Notes under the pieces: model-generated
What the model was told of the DNA's origin: nothing
The model's database searches: none
Seen by the model: only the letters and a program-made list of their open reading frames with translations
Source: Blastococcus_B deserti
GTDB taxonomy: Bacteria; Actinomycetota; Actinomycetes; Mycobacteriales; Geodermatophilaceae
Reading direction: 5' to 3'
NCBI RefSeq assembly: GCF_042682525.1
Contig: NZ_JBHUHP010000001.1
Coordinates: 186,001 to 250,000, forward strand
Length of the DNA stretch: 64,000 nt
In this document: positions 35,365 through 44,319 of the stretch, piece by piece
Numbering within the stretch: the first letter of the stretch is position 1
How the letters are laid out: every line of letters begins with the position of its first letter
Program-made: the position numbers and the translations under genes

Positions 35365-36270
35365 GTGTCCGATCCCGTCGTCCGCCCCTTCCGCCGCGCG
35401 GACCGCGACCAGCTCACCGTGCTGGTCAACGCGCACATCTCGACCGTCGTCCCGGGGTGGGCGGTGTCCACGGCGGTCCTGCTCGCGCAGATCGAGCGGG
35501 ATCCCGCCCAGTACGTCACCGACCCGTGGGTCGACGACCGCGCCACCCTGGTGGTCGATGTCGCCGGCCGCCTCGTCGCCGCTGCGCACCTGCGTCGCTA
35601 CCGCAGCGATGCGGACGTCGCACCGGACTGGCGGGGTGCCGGCGAGATCGCCTGGCTCGTCTGCTGGCCGGCACACGAGCTGGCCGGCGAGGCTCTGGCC
35701 GTGGCCTGCGTGCGGTCGCTGGCCGCCTGGGGCGTGCGGCGGTGCTTCGCCGACGGCGACCTCCCCACGCCGGCCACCTACGGCGTCCCCGACGCCTGGC
35801 CGCACGTGGCCCGCGTGCTCGCCGCGGCCGGATTCGACGGCGGGACGGCGCGCGAGGAGGTCCAGCTGGCGGGCGGCCTGGACGACGTGCCCGAGCCGGG
35901 GCCGGCACCGCTGCCGGGACTGGTGATCCGCCGGGTCGTGGGCACCTTCGGGGCCCGGTTCGACGCGGTCCTCGACGGCGAGGTCGTCGGCTTCGCCGAG
36001 GCGCAGGACGACCACACCCGGGGCGGCAGCCTCTCCCGTCTCGACGGCTGGGCCGACCTGGCAGAGCTGCACGTGGCCGAGCGGGTGCGGGGCCAGGGGA
36101 TCGGCACCTGGCTCGTGCAGCACCTCGTGGCGTGGCTCCGGCTCGGCGGCACGAGCCGCTTCCTCGTGGCCCTGGCCGGCGAGGACCTCGAGCTCGAGCC
36201 CTGGTTCGCCCGGTTCGGCTGGCGGCGGACCGGGCGCATCAGGCGCGGATGGGAGCGCCCGCACCGGTGA
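35365..36270 (+). CDS. Tandem GNAT family N-acetyltransferase
   Basis: The 301-aa protein is a fusion of two GNAT folds. The N-terminal one (about 1-150) has lost the clear acetyl-CoA loop. The C-terminal one (about 180-300) has motif A VRGQGIGTWLVQHLVAWL and the end FARFGWRRTGRI. The GTG at 35365 begins the conserved VVRPFRRADRDQ; an open frame upstream to 35215 is not conserved-looking. Substrate unknown; resistance, amine or protein N-acetylation are all possible. It sits alone between two ribosomal protein units. Confidence 0.8.
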   Translation: MSDPVVRPFRRADRDQLTVLVNAHISTVVPGWAVSTAVLLAQIERDPAQYVTDPWVDDRATLVVDVAGRLVAAAHLRRYRSDADVAPDWRGAGEIAWLVCWPAHELAGEALAVACVRSLAAWGVRRCFADGDLPTPATYGVPDAWPHVARVLAAAGFDGGTAREEVQLAGGLDDVPEPGPAPLPGLVIRRVVGTFGARFDAVLDGEVVGFAEAQDDHTRGGSLSRLDGWADLAELHVAERVRGQGIGTWLVQHLVAWLRLGGTSRFLVALAGEDLELEPWFARFGWRRTGRIRRGWERPHR

Positions 36271-36548
36271 GCCCGGCGGCGGCTACCGGCACCGGGGAGA
36301 CATCGCGTACTCTTGTCGGCGTTCCCCCCAAGACCGCTGGTCGTCGCACGTCCGCGTGCGATCGAAGGTCCCGGAGTTCCGGGCGGCCCGCGCAGGAGGA
36401 CGGTTCGATCGGCGGACGCACCTGTCCGCCCTCGCCCCGTGCGCCCTGCGCCGGGGCGTTCCTCGTCTCCGGGCCGGTCGATCGCCCCTCGCGGTCATGA
36501 CGCAGCCGTGCACCGGCCGGTGGTCGCCCGACAGACGAGAGGAGGCCC
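36271..36548 (+). promoter_or_regulatory. rplJ leader with probable L10 autoregulatory RNA
   Basis: A -10-like TACTCT lies at 36308-36313, giving a leader of about 230 bases. It contains hairpins CCCGG-AGTT-CCGGG (36370-36383) and CGCCCCG/CGGGGCG (36433-36439 with 36452-36458). The position before rplJ-rplL matches the L10 leader, where L10(L12)4 binds and represses translation. A covariance-model match was not tested. AGAGGAGG at 36537-36544 is the rplJ Shine-Dalgarno site. Confidence 0.65.
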
Positions 36549-37187
36549 ATGCCCACCCAGGCGAAGGCCGCGGTGATCGACGAGATCACCGAGCGGTTCC
36601 AGAACTCGAGTGCGGCCGTGCTCACCGAGTACCGCGGGCTCACCGTGGCGCAGCTGACCCAGCTGCGTCGTTCCCTCGGCGCGGGCAGCAGCTACGCCGT
36701 CGTCAAGAACACCCTGACGAAGCGGGCGGCGGACGAGGTCGGTTTCTCCGACCTGGCCCCGCTGCTGAACGGTCCCACCGCGATCGCCTTCATCGAGGGC
36801 GACCCGGTCGAGGCCGCCAAGGCCATCCGTGACTTCGCGCGCGCCAACCCGCTGCTCGTCGTCAAGGGCGGCGTGGTCGACGGCCGCACGGTCGACGCCT
36901 CCGAGGTCACGCGCCTCGCCGACGTCGAGCCCCGTGAGGTCCTGCTGGCCAAGCTCGCCGGCGCGATGAAGGGCAACCTGACCAAGGCTGCCGGGCTCTT
37001 CCAGGCCCCGCTGTCCCAGGTCGCCCGCCTGGCCGCCGCGCTGCAGGAGAAGAAGCCCGCCGACGACGCCGCTCCCGCGGCCGGCGACGAGACTCCCGCC
37101 GCCGACACCGCTGCTGCTGACACCACCCCGGCCGCCGAGGCCACCGACGACACTGCTGCCGCCGACACCGCGGCCAGCGACGACTGA
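36549..37187 (+). CDS. rplJ: 50S ribosomal protein L10
   Basis: The 212-aa L10 anchors L7/L12 dimers on the ribosomal stalk. The start MPTQAKAAVIDEITERFQNS and the segment TEYRGLTVAQLTQLRRSL are typical. After the C-terminal L12-binding helix (near 150-170) comes a tail of about 40 Ala/Asp/Thr residues, as in many high-GC actinobacteria. The spacing to rplL is 19 bases. The L10 leader upstream suggests feedback control. Confidence 0.96.
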   Translation: MPTQAKAAVIDEITERFQNSSAAVLTEYRGLTVAQLTQLRRSLGAGSSYAVVKNTLTKRAADEVGFSDLAPLLNGPTAIAFIEGDPVEAAKAIRDFARANPLLVVKGGVVDGRTVDASEVTRLADVEPREVLLAKLAGAMKGNLTKAAGLFQAPLSQVARLAAALQEKKPADDAAPAAGDETPAADTAAADTTPAAEATDDTAAADTAASDD

Positions 37188-37206
37188 TCCACCCAAGGAG
37201 AGAATC

Positions 37207-37602
37207 ATGGCCAAGCTGTCCACCGCGGACCTGCTCGACGCGTTCAAGGAGATGACCCTCCTCGAGCTGTCCGACTTCGTGAAGCAGTTCGAGGAGACCT
37301 TCGAGGTCACCGCCGCCGCCCCCGTGGCCGTCGCGGCCGCCCCCGCCGCCGGTGGCGGCGGCGGTGGCGGCGAGGAGGCCGCTGCCGAGCAGGACGAGTT
37401 CGACGTCATCCTCGAGAGCGCCGGCGACAAGAAGATCCAGGTCATCAAGGAGGTGCGCGGCCTGACCTCGCTCGGCCTCAAGGAGGCCAAGGACCTGGTC
37501 GACAACGCGCCGAAGCCGGTCCTGGAGAAGGTCGCCAAGGACGCCGCTGACAAGGCCCGGGCCGCCCTCGAGGGCGCCGGCGCCACCGTCACCGTCAAGT
37601 AA
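37207..37602 (+). CDS. rplL: 50S ribosomal protein L7/L12
   Basis: The 131-aa stalk protein recruits translation GTPases. It has the N-terminal dimerisation helix (KLSTADLLDAFKEMTLLELS), an Ala/Gly hinge with six consecutive glycines near residues 50-56, and the globular C-terminal domain (KKIQVIKEVRGLTSLGLKEA). The ATG at 37207 has AAGGAGAGA upstream (37195-37203). Normal in length. Confidence 0.97.
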   Translation: MAKLSTADLLDAFKEMTLLELSDFVKQFEETFEVTAAAPVAVAAAPAAGGGGGGGEEAAAEQDEFDVILESAGDKKIQVIKEVRGLTSLGLKEAKDLVDNAPKPVLEKVAKDAADKARAALEGAGATVTVK

Positions 37603-37633
37603 GCGGAACGACCCGGCGCCCTCGGGCCGCCTG

Positions 37634-37682
37634 CAGGGTCCGGCCGCGAGCTCGCGAGCGGTGGGGGGCAGGTGGTCCTTTC
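37634..37682. repeat. AAGGACCCC-type element, diverged copy 6
   Basis: GGGTCCGGCC, a CGAGCTCGCGAGCG centre and GTGGTCCTTT make a diverged copy of the dispersed hairpin, 31 bases after rplL. It is followed by GGGGCCGTTCCA as in other copies. Less certain than the others. Confidence 0.45.
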
Positions 37683-37692
37683 GGGCCGGGGC

Positions 37693-37780
37693 CGTTCCAT
37701 CGCGTCACCAGGGGCCGTTCCTGGAACGTCGGCTAGCCGTTCCATCGCGTCTCCAGTTCCACCGCGTCACCAGGGGCCGT
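37693..37780. repeat. Direct repeat of about 24 bases
   Basis: TTCCAtCGCGTCACCAGGGG followed by CCGT starts near 37696 and recurs with one mismatch near 37757 (TTCCAcCGCGTCACC). A third partial copy (CCGTTCCATCGCGTCTCCAG) lies between at about 37738. All are in the rplL to MCE operon intergenic region, which holds no gene. Confidence 0.65.
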
Positions 37781-37803
37781 CCTCCTCCGGGAGGGCGGCC
37801 CCT
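37772..37803 (+). terminator. Terminator hairpin upstream of the MCE operon
   Basis: A 14-bp stem (37772-37785 with 37790-37803, one G-U pair) closes the loop TCCG. It separates the rplJ-rplL transcript from the MCE operon. Confidence 0.8.
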
Positions 37804-37887
37804 GCTGCGTTCCATCGGTCAGGTGAACCTGACCGGCCGTCGCGGCCACTACCGGGAGGTCGGGGTCACAGATACCGCGTGACGCAC

Positions 37888-37924
37888 GTAACCTCCGGCG
37901 AGCACGGTCGTTACTGGTGAGTAG
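37888..37924 (+). promoter_or_regulatory. MCE operon promoter/operator
   Basis: TAACCT (37889-37894) could be the -10. Downstream is the palindrome TTACTGGTGAGTAG (37911-37924; half-sites TACT/AGTA), like operators of TetR-type regulators. A wider inverted repeat GTAAC (37888-37892) / GTTAC (37910-37914) overlaps it. A repressor bound here would block transcription of the lipid-import operon. The regulator is not in the window. Confidence 0.5.
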
Positions 37925-38040
37925 GTGCTGACGAGGACGTCCAGATGCGCGAGACGTCCGGACACAGGAAGATTCCGGGGCTCGCCGTGGCGGCGGGGGC
38001 TGGGAACCGGCAGAGCAGCCGGAGTGGAGGTCGGGCGGTC

Positions 38041-39177
38041 GTGGGTGTCGCGGTTGACGTCGAGGGGCTGACCAAGTCGTTCGGCAGCCAGAACATCTGG
38101 AGCGACGTCACGCTGACGCTCCCCCCGGGCGAGATCTCGGTGCTGCTGGGCCCGTCCGGCACCGGGAAGTCGGTGTTCCTGAAGTCGCTGGTGGGTCTGC
38201 TCAAGCCCGAGAAGGGCTCGATCGTCATCAACGACACCGACATCGTGCGGACCAGCGAGCACAAGCTCTACGAGATCCGGAAGCTCTTCGGCGTGCTTTT
38301 CCAGGACGGCGCCCTCTTCGGCTCGATGAACCTCTTCGACAACATCGCCTTCCCGCTGCGCGAGCACACGAAGATGAGCGAGTCGGAGATCCGGCGGATC
38401 GTCCTCGAGAAGATGGACATGGTCGGTCTCCAGGGCGCCGAGGGGAAGCTGCCCGGTGAGATCTCCGGCGGCATGCGCAAGCGCGCGGGGCTGGCCCGGG
38501 CCCTCGTGCTGGACCCGGAGATCATCCTGTTCGACGAGCCGGACTCCGGCCTCGACCCGGTCCGCGTCGCCTACCTCAACCAGCTCATCGTCGACCTCAA
38601 CGCCCAGATCGACGCCACCTTCCTGATCGTCACGCACGACATCGGCACCGCCCGCACCGTGCCGGACAACCTGGGCCTGCTCTTCCGCAGGAACCTGGTC
38701 ATGTTCGGCCCCCGGGAGCAGTTGCTCACCTCGCAGGAGCCGGTCGTACGGCAGTTCCTCAACGGCCGTCGTGAGGGCCCGATCGGCATGAGCGAGGAGA
38801 AGGACGTCGCCCAGGTCGAGGCGGAGATGGCCGCGCTGGAGGCCCGCGGCGGCGACGCGCACAACGGCGTCGGCCCGAAGGGGGCCACCGGTGGGGACGC
38901 CGTCCCGCCGCAGCTGGAGCCGACGGAGGGGCTGCCCGTGCGGAAGGCGGCCCGGCGCCGCCAGGAGCGCGTGGCCCGCATGCTGCACGAGTTCGACCCG
39001 GACACCGCCGCGGCGATCCGGGCCTCGCTGCCCGAGGACCTGCTGGCCCAGGCCGACGCCGGCGTCTTCGCGCCCACCCACGGAACCGGCGGCCGGCACT
39101 GGGCACCCGAGGCCGACCAGCACCCGACCGGCACCACCGCCACCGCCGTGCTGCCCCGGCAGGGAGGTGAGGGGTGA
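38041..39177 (+). CDS. MCE transporter ATPase (Mkl/MlaF type)
   Basis: The 378-aa ABC ATPase powers the MCE lipid importer. Walker A GPSGTGKS is at 37-44, the signature SGGMRKR near 140, and Walker B ILFDEPDSGLDP follows. A C-terminal extension of ~115 residues, as in mycobacterial Mkl (Rv0655), contains HEFDPDTAAAIRASLPEDLL. The GTG at 38041 is chosen because GGAGG (38026-38030) precedes it by 10 bases; a more upstream ATG at 37945 would add 32 unconserved residues. Its stop overlaps the next start (GTGA). Confidence 0.93.
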   Translation: MGVAVDVEGLTKSFGSQNIWSDVTLTLPPGEISVLLGPSGTGKSVFLKSLVGLLKPEKGSIVINDTDIVRTSEHKLYEIRKLFGVLFQDGALFGSMNLFDNIAFPLREHTKMSESEIRRIVLEKMDMVGLQGAEGKLPGEISGGMRKRAGLARALVLDPEIILFDEPDSGLDPVRVAYLNQLIVDLNAQIDATFLIVTHDIGTARTVPDNLGLLFRRNLVMFGPREQLLTSQEPVVRQFLNGRREGPIGMSEEKDVAQVEAEMAALEARGGDAHNGVGPKGATGGDAVPPQLEPTEGLPVRKAARRRQERVARMLHEFDPDTAAAIRASLPEDLLAQADAGVFAPTHGTGGRHWAPEADQHPTGTTATAVLPRQGGEG

Positions 39178-39989
39178 CGGCGACCGACCAGCCGAAGGCC
39201 CCCGGCCTGCTCGACGGGAAGTTCTCGCCGGCCCGGCCGCTCGCCGCCAGCGGCAACCTCTTCGCCTTCGCGCTCGACGTGGTGAAGGCGCTGCCGAAGC
39301 GCCCCTTCCAGATCCGCGAGTTCATCCAGCAGGCCTGGTTCATCGCGAGCGTCACGATCATCCCGACCGCGCTGGTCGCGATCCCCTTCGGTGCGGTCAT
39401 CGCCCTGCAGCTCGGTTCGCTGACCCGCCAGCTGGGCGCCCAGTCCTTCACCGGCGCCGCCTCGGTGCTCGCCGTCCTCCGCGAGGCCAGCCCCATCGTC
39501 ACCGCGCTGCTCATCGCCGGCGCCGGGGGTTCCGCGATCTGCGCGGACCTCGGCGCCCGCAAGATCCGCGACGAGATCGACGCGATGGAGGTGCTGGGCA
39601 TCAGCCCCATCCAGCGCCTGGTCGTGCCGCGCGTGCTGGCCGCGATGCTGGTCGCCGTCCTGCTCAACGGCCTGGTCAGCGTCGTCGGCACCGCGGGCGG
39701 CTACTTCTTCAACGTCATCCTGCAGGGCGGGACACCCGGCGCCTACCTGGCGTCGTTCAGCGCGCTGGCCCAGATCGAGGACTTCTGGGCCTCGGAGACC
39801 AAGGCGCTGGTGTTCGGGCTCATCGCCGGCATCGTCGCCTCCTACAAGGGCCTCAACGCGGGTGGCGGGCCCAAGGGCGTCGGTGACGCGGTGAACCAGT
39901 CCGTGGTCATCACGTTCATCCTGCTGTTCGCCGTGAACCTGGTGCTCACCGCCATCTACTTCCAGCTCGTCCCGCCGAAGGGGCAGTGA
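39174..39989 (+). CDS. MCE transporter permease YrbEA
   Basis: The 271-aa MlaE-type permease pairs with the next gene to form the membrane channel of the MCE importer. It has about five hydrophobic helices and the family motif GAGGSAICADLGARKIRDEI followed by DAMEVLGISP. The N-terminal ~45 residues are a soluble amphipathic lead. It is co-translated with the ATPase (4-base overlap) and with YrbEB. Confidence 0.94.
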   Translation: MTATDQPKAPGLLDGKFSPARPLAASGNLFAFALDVVKALPKRPFQIREFIQQAWFIASVTIIPTALVAIPFGAVIALQLGSLTRQLGAQSFTGAASVLAVLREASPIVTALLIAGAGGSAICADLGARKIRDEIDAMEVLGISPIQRLVVPRVLAAMLVAVLLNGLVSVVGTAGGYFFNVILQGGTPGAYLASFSALAQIEDFWASETKALVFGLIAGIVASYKGLNAGGGPKGVGDAVNQSVVITFILLFAVNLVLTAIYFQLVPPKGQ

Positions 39990-40855
39990 TGGCGCTCCTC
40001 TCACCCGGTGACCGGGTCAAGCTCGGCCTGCGGCGTCTCACGCGCGCGGGCAGGCGGCCCCTGGACACCCTCGACGACCTCGGGGACCAGCTCGGCTTCT
40101 ACGGCCGGGCGCTGGCGTGGACCCCCCGCACCCTCCGGCGCTACAAGAAGGAGACCGCCCGGCTCCTGGCCGAGGTCACGTTCGGGACCGGCGCGCTGGC
40201 GGTCATCGGCGGCACGGTCGGCGTCATCGCCGCCCTGTCCTTCTTCACCGGCTCCGCCGTCGGCCTGCAGGGCTACGCCGCTCTCGACCAGCTGGGGACG
40301 TCGGCCTTCACCGGCTTCCTCTCGGCCTACTTCAACACCCGCGAGATCGCTCCGCTGGTGGCGGGGGTCGCGCTCTCGGCGACGGTCGGCTGCGGGTTCA
40401 CCGCGCAGATCGGTGCCATGCGGATCAACGAGGAGATCGACGCCCTCGAGGTCATGGGCGTGCCGTCGCTGCCGTTCCTGGTGACGACGCGCATCGTCGC
40501 CGGCTTCATCGCCGTGATCCCGCTCTACGTCCTGGGGCTGCTCACCAGCTACTTCGCCACCCGGATGATCGCGACCCAGGCCTACGGCCAGTCGGCGGGC
40601 ACCTACGACCACTACTTCAACCTGTTCCTGCCGCCCGAGGACGTGCTCTGGTCGTTCCTCAAGGTCCTGGTCTTCGCCGTGGTCGTCATCCTGACCCACT
40701 GCTACTACGGCTACCGGGCCGGCGGCGGACCGGCGGGCGTGGGCATGGCGGTCGGCCGCGCCGTGCGCTTCTCCATCGTGGCGATCAACGTCATCGATCT
40801 CTTCCTGTCCCTGGCCATCTGGGGCTCGACGACGACCGTCCGGATCGCGGGGTGA
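39989..40855 (+). CDS. MCE transporter permease YrbEB
   Basis: The 288-aa second MlaE-type permease has about five hydrophobic helices, the loop GCGFTAQIGAMRINEEIDAL and EVMGVPSLPFLV. The ATG at 39989 shares a base with the YrbEA stop; a GTG one codon upstream (39986) is equally possible. MceA follows 7 bases after the stop. Together with YrbEA it forms the heterodimeric membrane part of the importer. Confidence 0.94.
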   Translation: MALLSPGDRVKLGLRRLTRAGRRPLDTLDDLGDQLGFYGRALAWTPRTLRRYKKETARLLAEVTFGTGALAVIGGTVGVIAALSFFTGSAVGLQGYAALDQLGTSAFTGFLSAYFNTREIAPLVAGVALSATVGCGFTAQIGAMRINEEIDALEVMGVPSLPFLVTTRIVAGFIAVIPLYVLGLLTSYFATRMIATQAYGQSAGTYDHYFNLFLPPEDVLWSFLKVLVFAVVVILTHCYYGYRAGGGPAGVGMAVGRAVRFSIVAINVIDLFLSLAIWGSTTTVRIAG

Positions 40856-40862
40856 CGCTGCG

Positions 40863-42236
40863 ATGAGAACGAGAGGACAGATCATCCGGACCCGGCTGCA
40901 GGGGCTGGCGTTCCTCGTCGTCCTGGCGCTGCTGCTCGGGCTGTCCGTGGCCACCTACAACAACGCCTTCACCGAGGTCGCGCGGGTGACGCTGGAGACG
41001 GACACCGCGGGGAATCAGCTGCAGGAGGCCTCCGACGTCAAGGTCCGGGGCGTCATCGTCGGTGAGGTCCGAGAGGTGGAGGCGAGCGCCGAGGGCGCGA
41101 GGATCGACCTGGCCATCAGGCCGGAGTACCTCGACCAGATCCCCGCCGACGTGACCGCGCGGCTGCTGCCCAAGACGCTCTTCGGCGAGCGCTTCGTCGC
41201 GCTCCAGCTGCCTGAGGACCCGGGGGAGGAGCGGTTGGCCGACGGCGACGTCATCGGCCAGGACCGCACCGAGAACGCCATCGAGCTGCAGCGGGTGATC
41301 GACGACACGCTCCCCCTGCTGCAGGCCGTGCACCCCGACGACCTCTCCTTCACGCTGGGCGCCGTCGCCGACGCGCTGCGGGGGCGGGGCGACGACCTGG
41401 GCGCCAACCTGGCCGCCACCGGGCAGTACTTCGGCGAGATCAACACCGTGCTCCCGCAGCTGCAGGCCGACATCTCCGGCCTCGCGGACCTCGCCGAGAC
41501 CTACGAGGGCACGGCCGACGACCTGCTCGCCGTCCTGGACAACCTGGCCGTCACGAACACGACCGTGGTCGACCAGACCGAGCAGCTGCGCCGCACCTTC
41601 ACCGTCGGCGCGAGCTCGGCGAACGGAACGGCGGGATTCCTGGAGCGGAACGAGCACAACCTCATCTCGCTGGCCGAGACCTCGCGGCCGGTGCTCGGGC
41701 TCTTCGCGGAGTTCTCGCCGGTCTACCCGTGCCTGCTCGAGGGGCTCGCCCGGTCCGTCCCCCGGATCGGGGAGACGTTCGGCGCCGACGGCGACCCCTC
41801 GCTGAACCTGAACATCCAGTTCACGATGCCGCCGCGCAACCACTACCAGCCCGGTGACCAGCCGGTCTACGTCGACGACGCCCCGCCGGACTGCCGGGGG
41901 CTGGACGACATCGACACCGAGATCGCCCAGGCGCAGGCCGGGGAGTACTACTGCCCCTACCCCCTGGCCGACGGCGTCGAGTCGCCCGAGAGCGCGGAGC
42001 GTCCCGAGCCCGCGTGCTACGAGGGCGGGGCCGACGACGGCGGCAACCCGGACAACGCGCCCACCGCACGGTCGGGCCGCTCGCTGCCCGACGTCCTGGC
42101 CGGGTCCACGGCCGAGCTGGACTTCGTCCGGAACATCCTCGCGTACCAGGCCGGCACGCGGCCCACGGAGGTGTCCGACCTGGGTGCGGCCAGCCTGGCG
42201 CCGATCCTCCGCGGGAAGAGCGTGATGCTGCGATGA
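40863..42236 (+). CDS. MCE family protein MceA
   Basis: The 457-aa protein has one N-terminal transmembrane helix (about 14-32) and an MCE domain (about 40-125: TAGNQLQEASDVKVRGVIVG). A helical region follows, then a C-terminal part with several cysteines (PCLLEGLAR, PDCRGLDD, YYCPYPLADG). MceA-F together form the periplasm-spanning tube for lipid import. The Cys-rich end is typical of MceA of actinobacteria. Its stop overlaps the mceB start (ATGA). Confidence 0.92.
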   Translation: MRTRGQIIRTRLQGLAFLVVLALLLGLSVATYNNAFTEVARVTLETDTAGNQLQEASDVKVRGVIVGEVREVEASAEGARIDLAIRPEYLDQIPADVTARLLPKTLFGERFVALQLPEDPGEERLADGDVIGQDRTENAIELQRVIDDTLPLLQAVHPDDLSFTLGAVADALRGRGDDLGANLAATGQYFGEINTVLPQLQADISGLADLAETYEGTADDLLAVLDNLAVTNTTVVDQTEQLRRTFTVGASSANGTAGFLERNEHNLISLAETSRPVLGLFAEFSPVYPCLLEGLARSVPRIGETFGADGDPSLNLNIQFTMPPRNHYQPGDQPVYVDDAPPDCRGLDDIDTEIAQAQAGEYYCPYPLADGVESPESAERPEPACYEGGADDGGNPDNAPTARSGRSLPDVLAGSTAELDFVRNILAYQAGTRPTEVSDLGAASLAPILRGKSVMLR

Positions 42237-43291
42237 ACGGCCAGTTGAGAGGGCTCGCCGGCCCGCTGGTCAAGCTGGTGGTCTTCGCCCTCGTCACCAT
42301 GATGGCCGCCTACGTGCTGGTCACGACCATCACCAACGCGGGCTACGGCGAGCAGCTCACCTACCGCGCGCAGTTCACCGACGTGGCCGGACTGGTCGAG
42401 GGGGACGAGGTGCGCATCGCCGGCGTGCGCGTCGGTCAGGTGGTCGGCATCGGCCTGGGCGAGGCCACCGACCGGCCGGTCGCGGAGGTGGAGCTGGAGG
42501 TCAGCGCCGACGTCCCGCTGCCCGCGGCCGTCGAGGCGACCATCCGCTACCGCAACCTGGTCGGCCAGCGGTACATCGCCCTCACGGAGGGCGAGGGCTC
42601 GTCGGGGGACACGCTCGAGGACGGGGCGGTCATCCCGCTGGCCCGGACGACGAACGCCCTCGACCTGACGGTCCTCTTCGGGGGCTTCCAGCCGCTCCTG
42701 CAGGCGCTGTCACCGGCGGACATGAACCGGGTGTCGTTCGAGATCATCCAGGTCTTCCAGGGCGAGGGCGGCACCATGGAGAGCCTGCTGGCCCACGTGG
42801 GCTCGCTGACCAGCAGCCTCGCCGACCGGGACGAGGTCATCGGCAGCGTCATCGACAACCTGACCACCGTGATGGGCACGCTGGCCGCCCGCGACCAGCA
42901 GCTGTCGGACCTCGTGGTCAGCCTGCAGGAGTTCGTCACCGGGCTGGCCGGCGACCGCGAGGCCATCTTCGACTCCCTGCAGACCATCGACCAGCTCGCT
43001 GCCTCCACCACCGGCTTCCTGGCGGAGGCCCGCGCGCCCCTGGCCGCCGACATCCAGGCCCTGGGCGAGCTCTCCGGCAATCTGGCCGACACCGGTGACC
43101 TGGTGGAGCGGTTCCTCCAGACGGCTCCGGTCAAGATCGACCTGACCACGCGGACGGCGATCAACGGCAGCTGGTTCAACTTCTTCATGTGCCGCGCCGG
43201 GGGCACGGTGACCCTGCCCGCCGCCGGTCCGGACGGGAAGCCGGTCGCCGAGGAGTTCGACTTCGACAGCGGAGCGGAGGGCTGCAGCTGA
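42233..43291 (+). CDS. MCE family protein MceB
   Basis: The 352-aa protein has an N-terminal transmembrane helix (about 12-32) and an MCE domain (about 40-120: VAGLVEGDEVRIAGVRVGQV). A long helical segment follows, then a short tail with two cysteines. The ATG at 42233 lies within the mceA stop; the upstream open frame from 42014 is a shadow. It forms the tube with the other Mce proteins. Confidence 0.92.
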   Translation: MNGQLRGLAGPLVKLVVFALVTMMAAYVLVTTITNAGYGEQLTYRAQFTDVAGLVEGDEVRIAGVRVGQVVGIGLGEATDRPVAEVELEVSADVPLPAAVEATIRYRNLVGQRYIALTEGEGSSGDTLEDGAVIPLARTTNALDLTVLFGGFQPLLQALSPADMNRVSFEIIQVFQGEGGTMESLLAHVGSLTSSLADRDEVIGSVIDNLTTVMGTLAARDQQLSDLVVSLQEFVTGLAGDREAIFDSLQTIDQLAASTTGFLAEARAPLAADIQALGELSGNLADTGDLVERFLQTAPVKIDLTTRTAINGSWFNFFMCRAGGTVTLPAAGPDGKPVAEEFDFDSGAEGCS

Positions 43292-44319
43292 TGGCCCGCC
43301 AGTCCAAGAACTTCCGCGACCGCAACCCGGTCGCCGTCGGCGCGGTCAGCCTGACCGTCATCGCCGTCCTCGTGTTCCTGGCCTTCAACGCGCAGTCGTT
43401 GCCGATCATCGGTGGCGGCACCGTCTACCGGGCGCAGTTCTCCGAGGCCGCGGGCCTGCAGCCCGACGACCCGGTGCGGGTGGCCGGCGTGAAGGTCGGC
43501 ACGGTGGAGGGACTCGCGCTCGAGGACGGCGCGGTGACGGTCGAGTTCCGGGTCAAGGACGCGTTCGTGGGCGACCGGTCCGAGGCGGCCATCAAGATCG
43601 AGACCGTGCTGGGGGCCAAGTACGTGGCGCTGGTGCCGCGCGGGTCCCGGCCGCTCGACCCCGACGAGCGCATCCCCCTGGACCGCACGGCCTCCCCGTA
43701 CGACGTCGTCGAGGCGTTCGCCGACCTGTCGTCGACGGTGCAGGAGATCGACACCGCCCAGCTCGCCTCGAGCTTCGAGGTGCTGTCGGAGACCTTCGCC
43801 GAGACCCCGGAGGAGGTCCGCACCTCGCTGCAGGGGCTGGCCCGGCTGTCGGACACCATCGTCTCCCGCGACGCCCAGCTGCGTGAGCTGCTGTCGGCGA
43901 CCCGTGACGTGACCCAGGTGCTCGCCGACCGCAACGGCGAGTTCACCCAGCTCATCCTCGACTCCAACACCCTGTTGCGGGAGGTCCAGGAGCGGCGGGA
44001 GCTGATCGACTCCATCCTCACCAACACCCAGGAGCTCGCCGAGCAGCTCTCCGGGCTGGTGGCCGACAACCGCGAGACCCTCACGCCGGCGCTGCAGCAG
44101 CTGTCCCGGGTGACCGACATCCTCTCGCGCAACCGCGCCGCCCTCGCCCAGACGGTGAACGAGCTCGCCCCCTTCGTCCGGGTGTTCACCAACACCCTCG
44201 GCAACGGCCGCTGGTTCGACAGCTTCGTCAACGACCTGCTGCCCACGCTCGTCGGCGCGGCCGTCTGCACCGCCGGGGAGACGCCGGCGACCGGCTGCAC
44301 CCCGGGAGGACAGGAATGA
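43291..44319 (+). CDS. MCE family protein MceC
   Basis: The 342-aa protein has a transmembrane helix (about 14-34), MCE domain (AAGLQPDDPVRVAGVKVGTV) and extended helices to the C-terminus, with two cysteines at the very end (CTAGETPATGC). It is a little shorter than mycobacterial MceC, lacking the Pro-rich tail. The ATG shares a base with the mceB stop; the stop overlaps mceD by 4 bases. Confidence 0.92.
   Translation: MARQSKNFRDRNPVAVGAVSLTVIAVLVFLAFNAQSLPIIGGGTVYRAQFSEAAGLQPDDPVRVAGVKVGTVEGLALEDGAVTVEFRVKDAFVGDRSEAAIKIETVLGAKYVALVPRGSRPLDPDERIPLDRTASPYDVVEAFADLSSTVQEIDTAQLASSFEVLSETFAETPEEVRTSLQGLARLSDTIVSRDAQLRELLSATRDVTQVLADRNGEFTQLILDSNTLLREVQERRELIDSILTNTQELAEQLSGLVADNRETLTPALQQLSRVTDILSRNRAALAQTVNELAPFVRVFTNTLGNGRWFDSFVNDLLPTLVGAAVCTAGETPATGCTPGGQE

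Noticed and set aside
36313..36832. Small open frames in the L10 leader
   Set aside because: They overlap the leader hairpins and rplJ in other frames and lack a ribosome-binding site.
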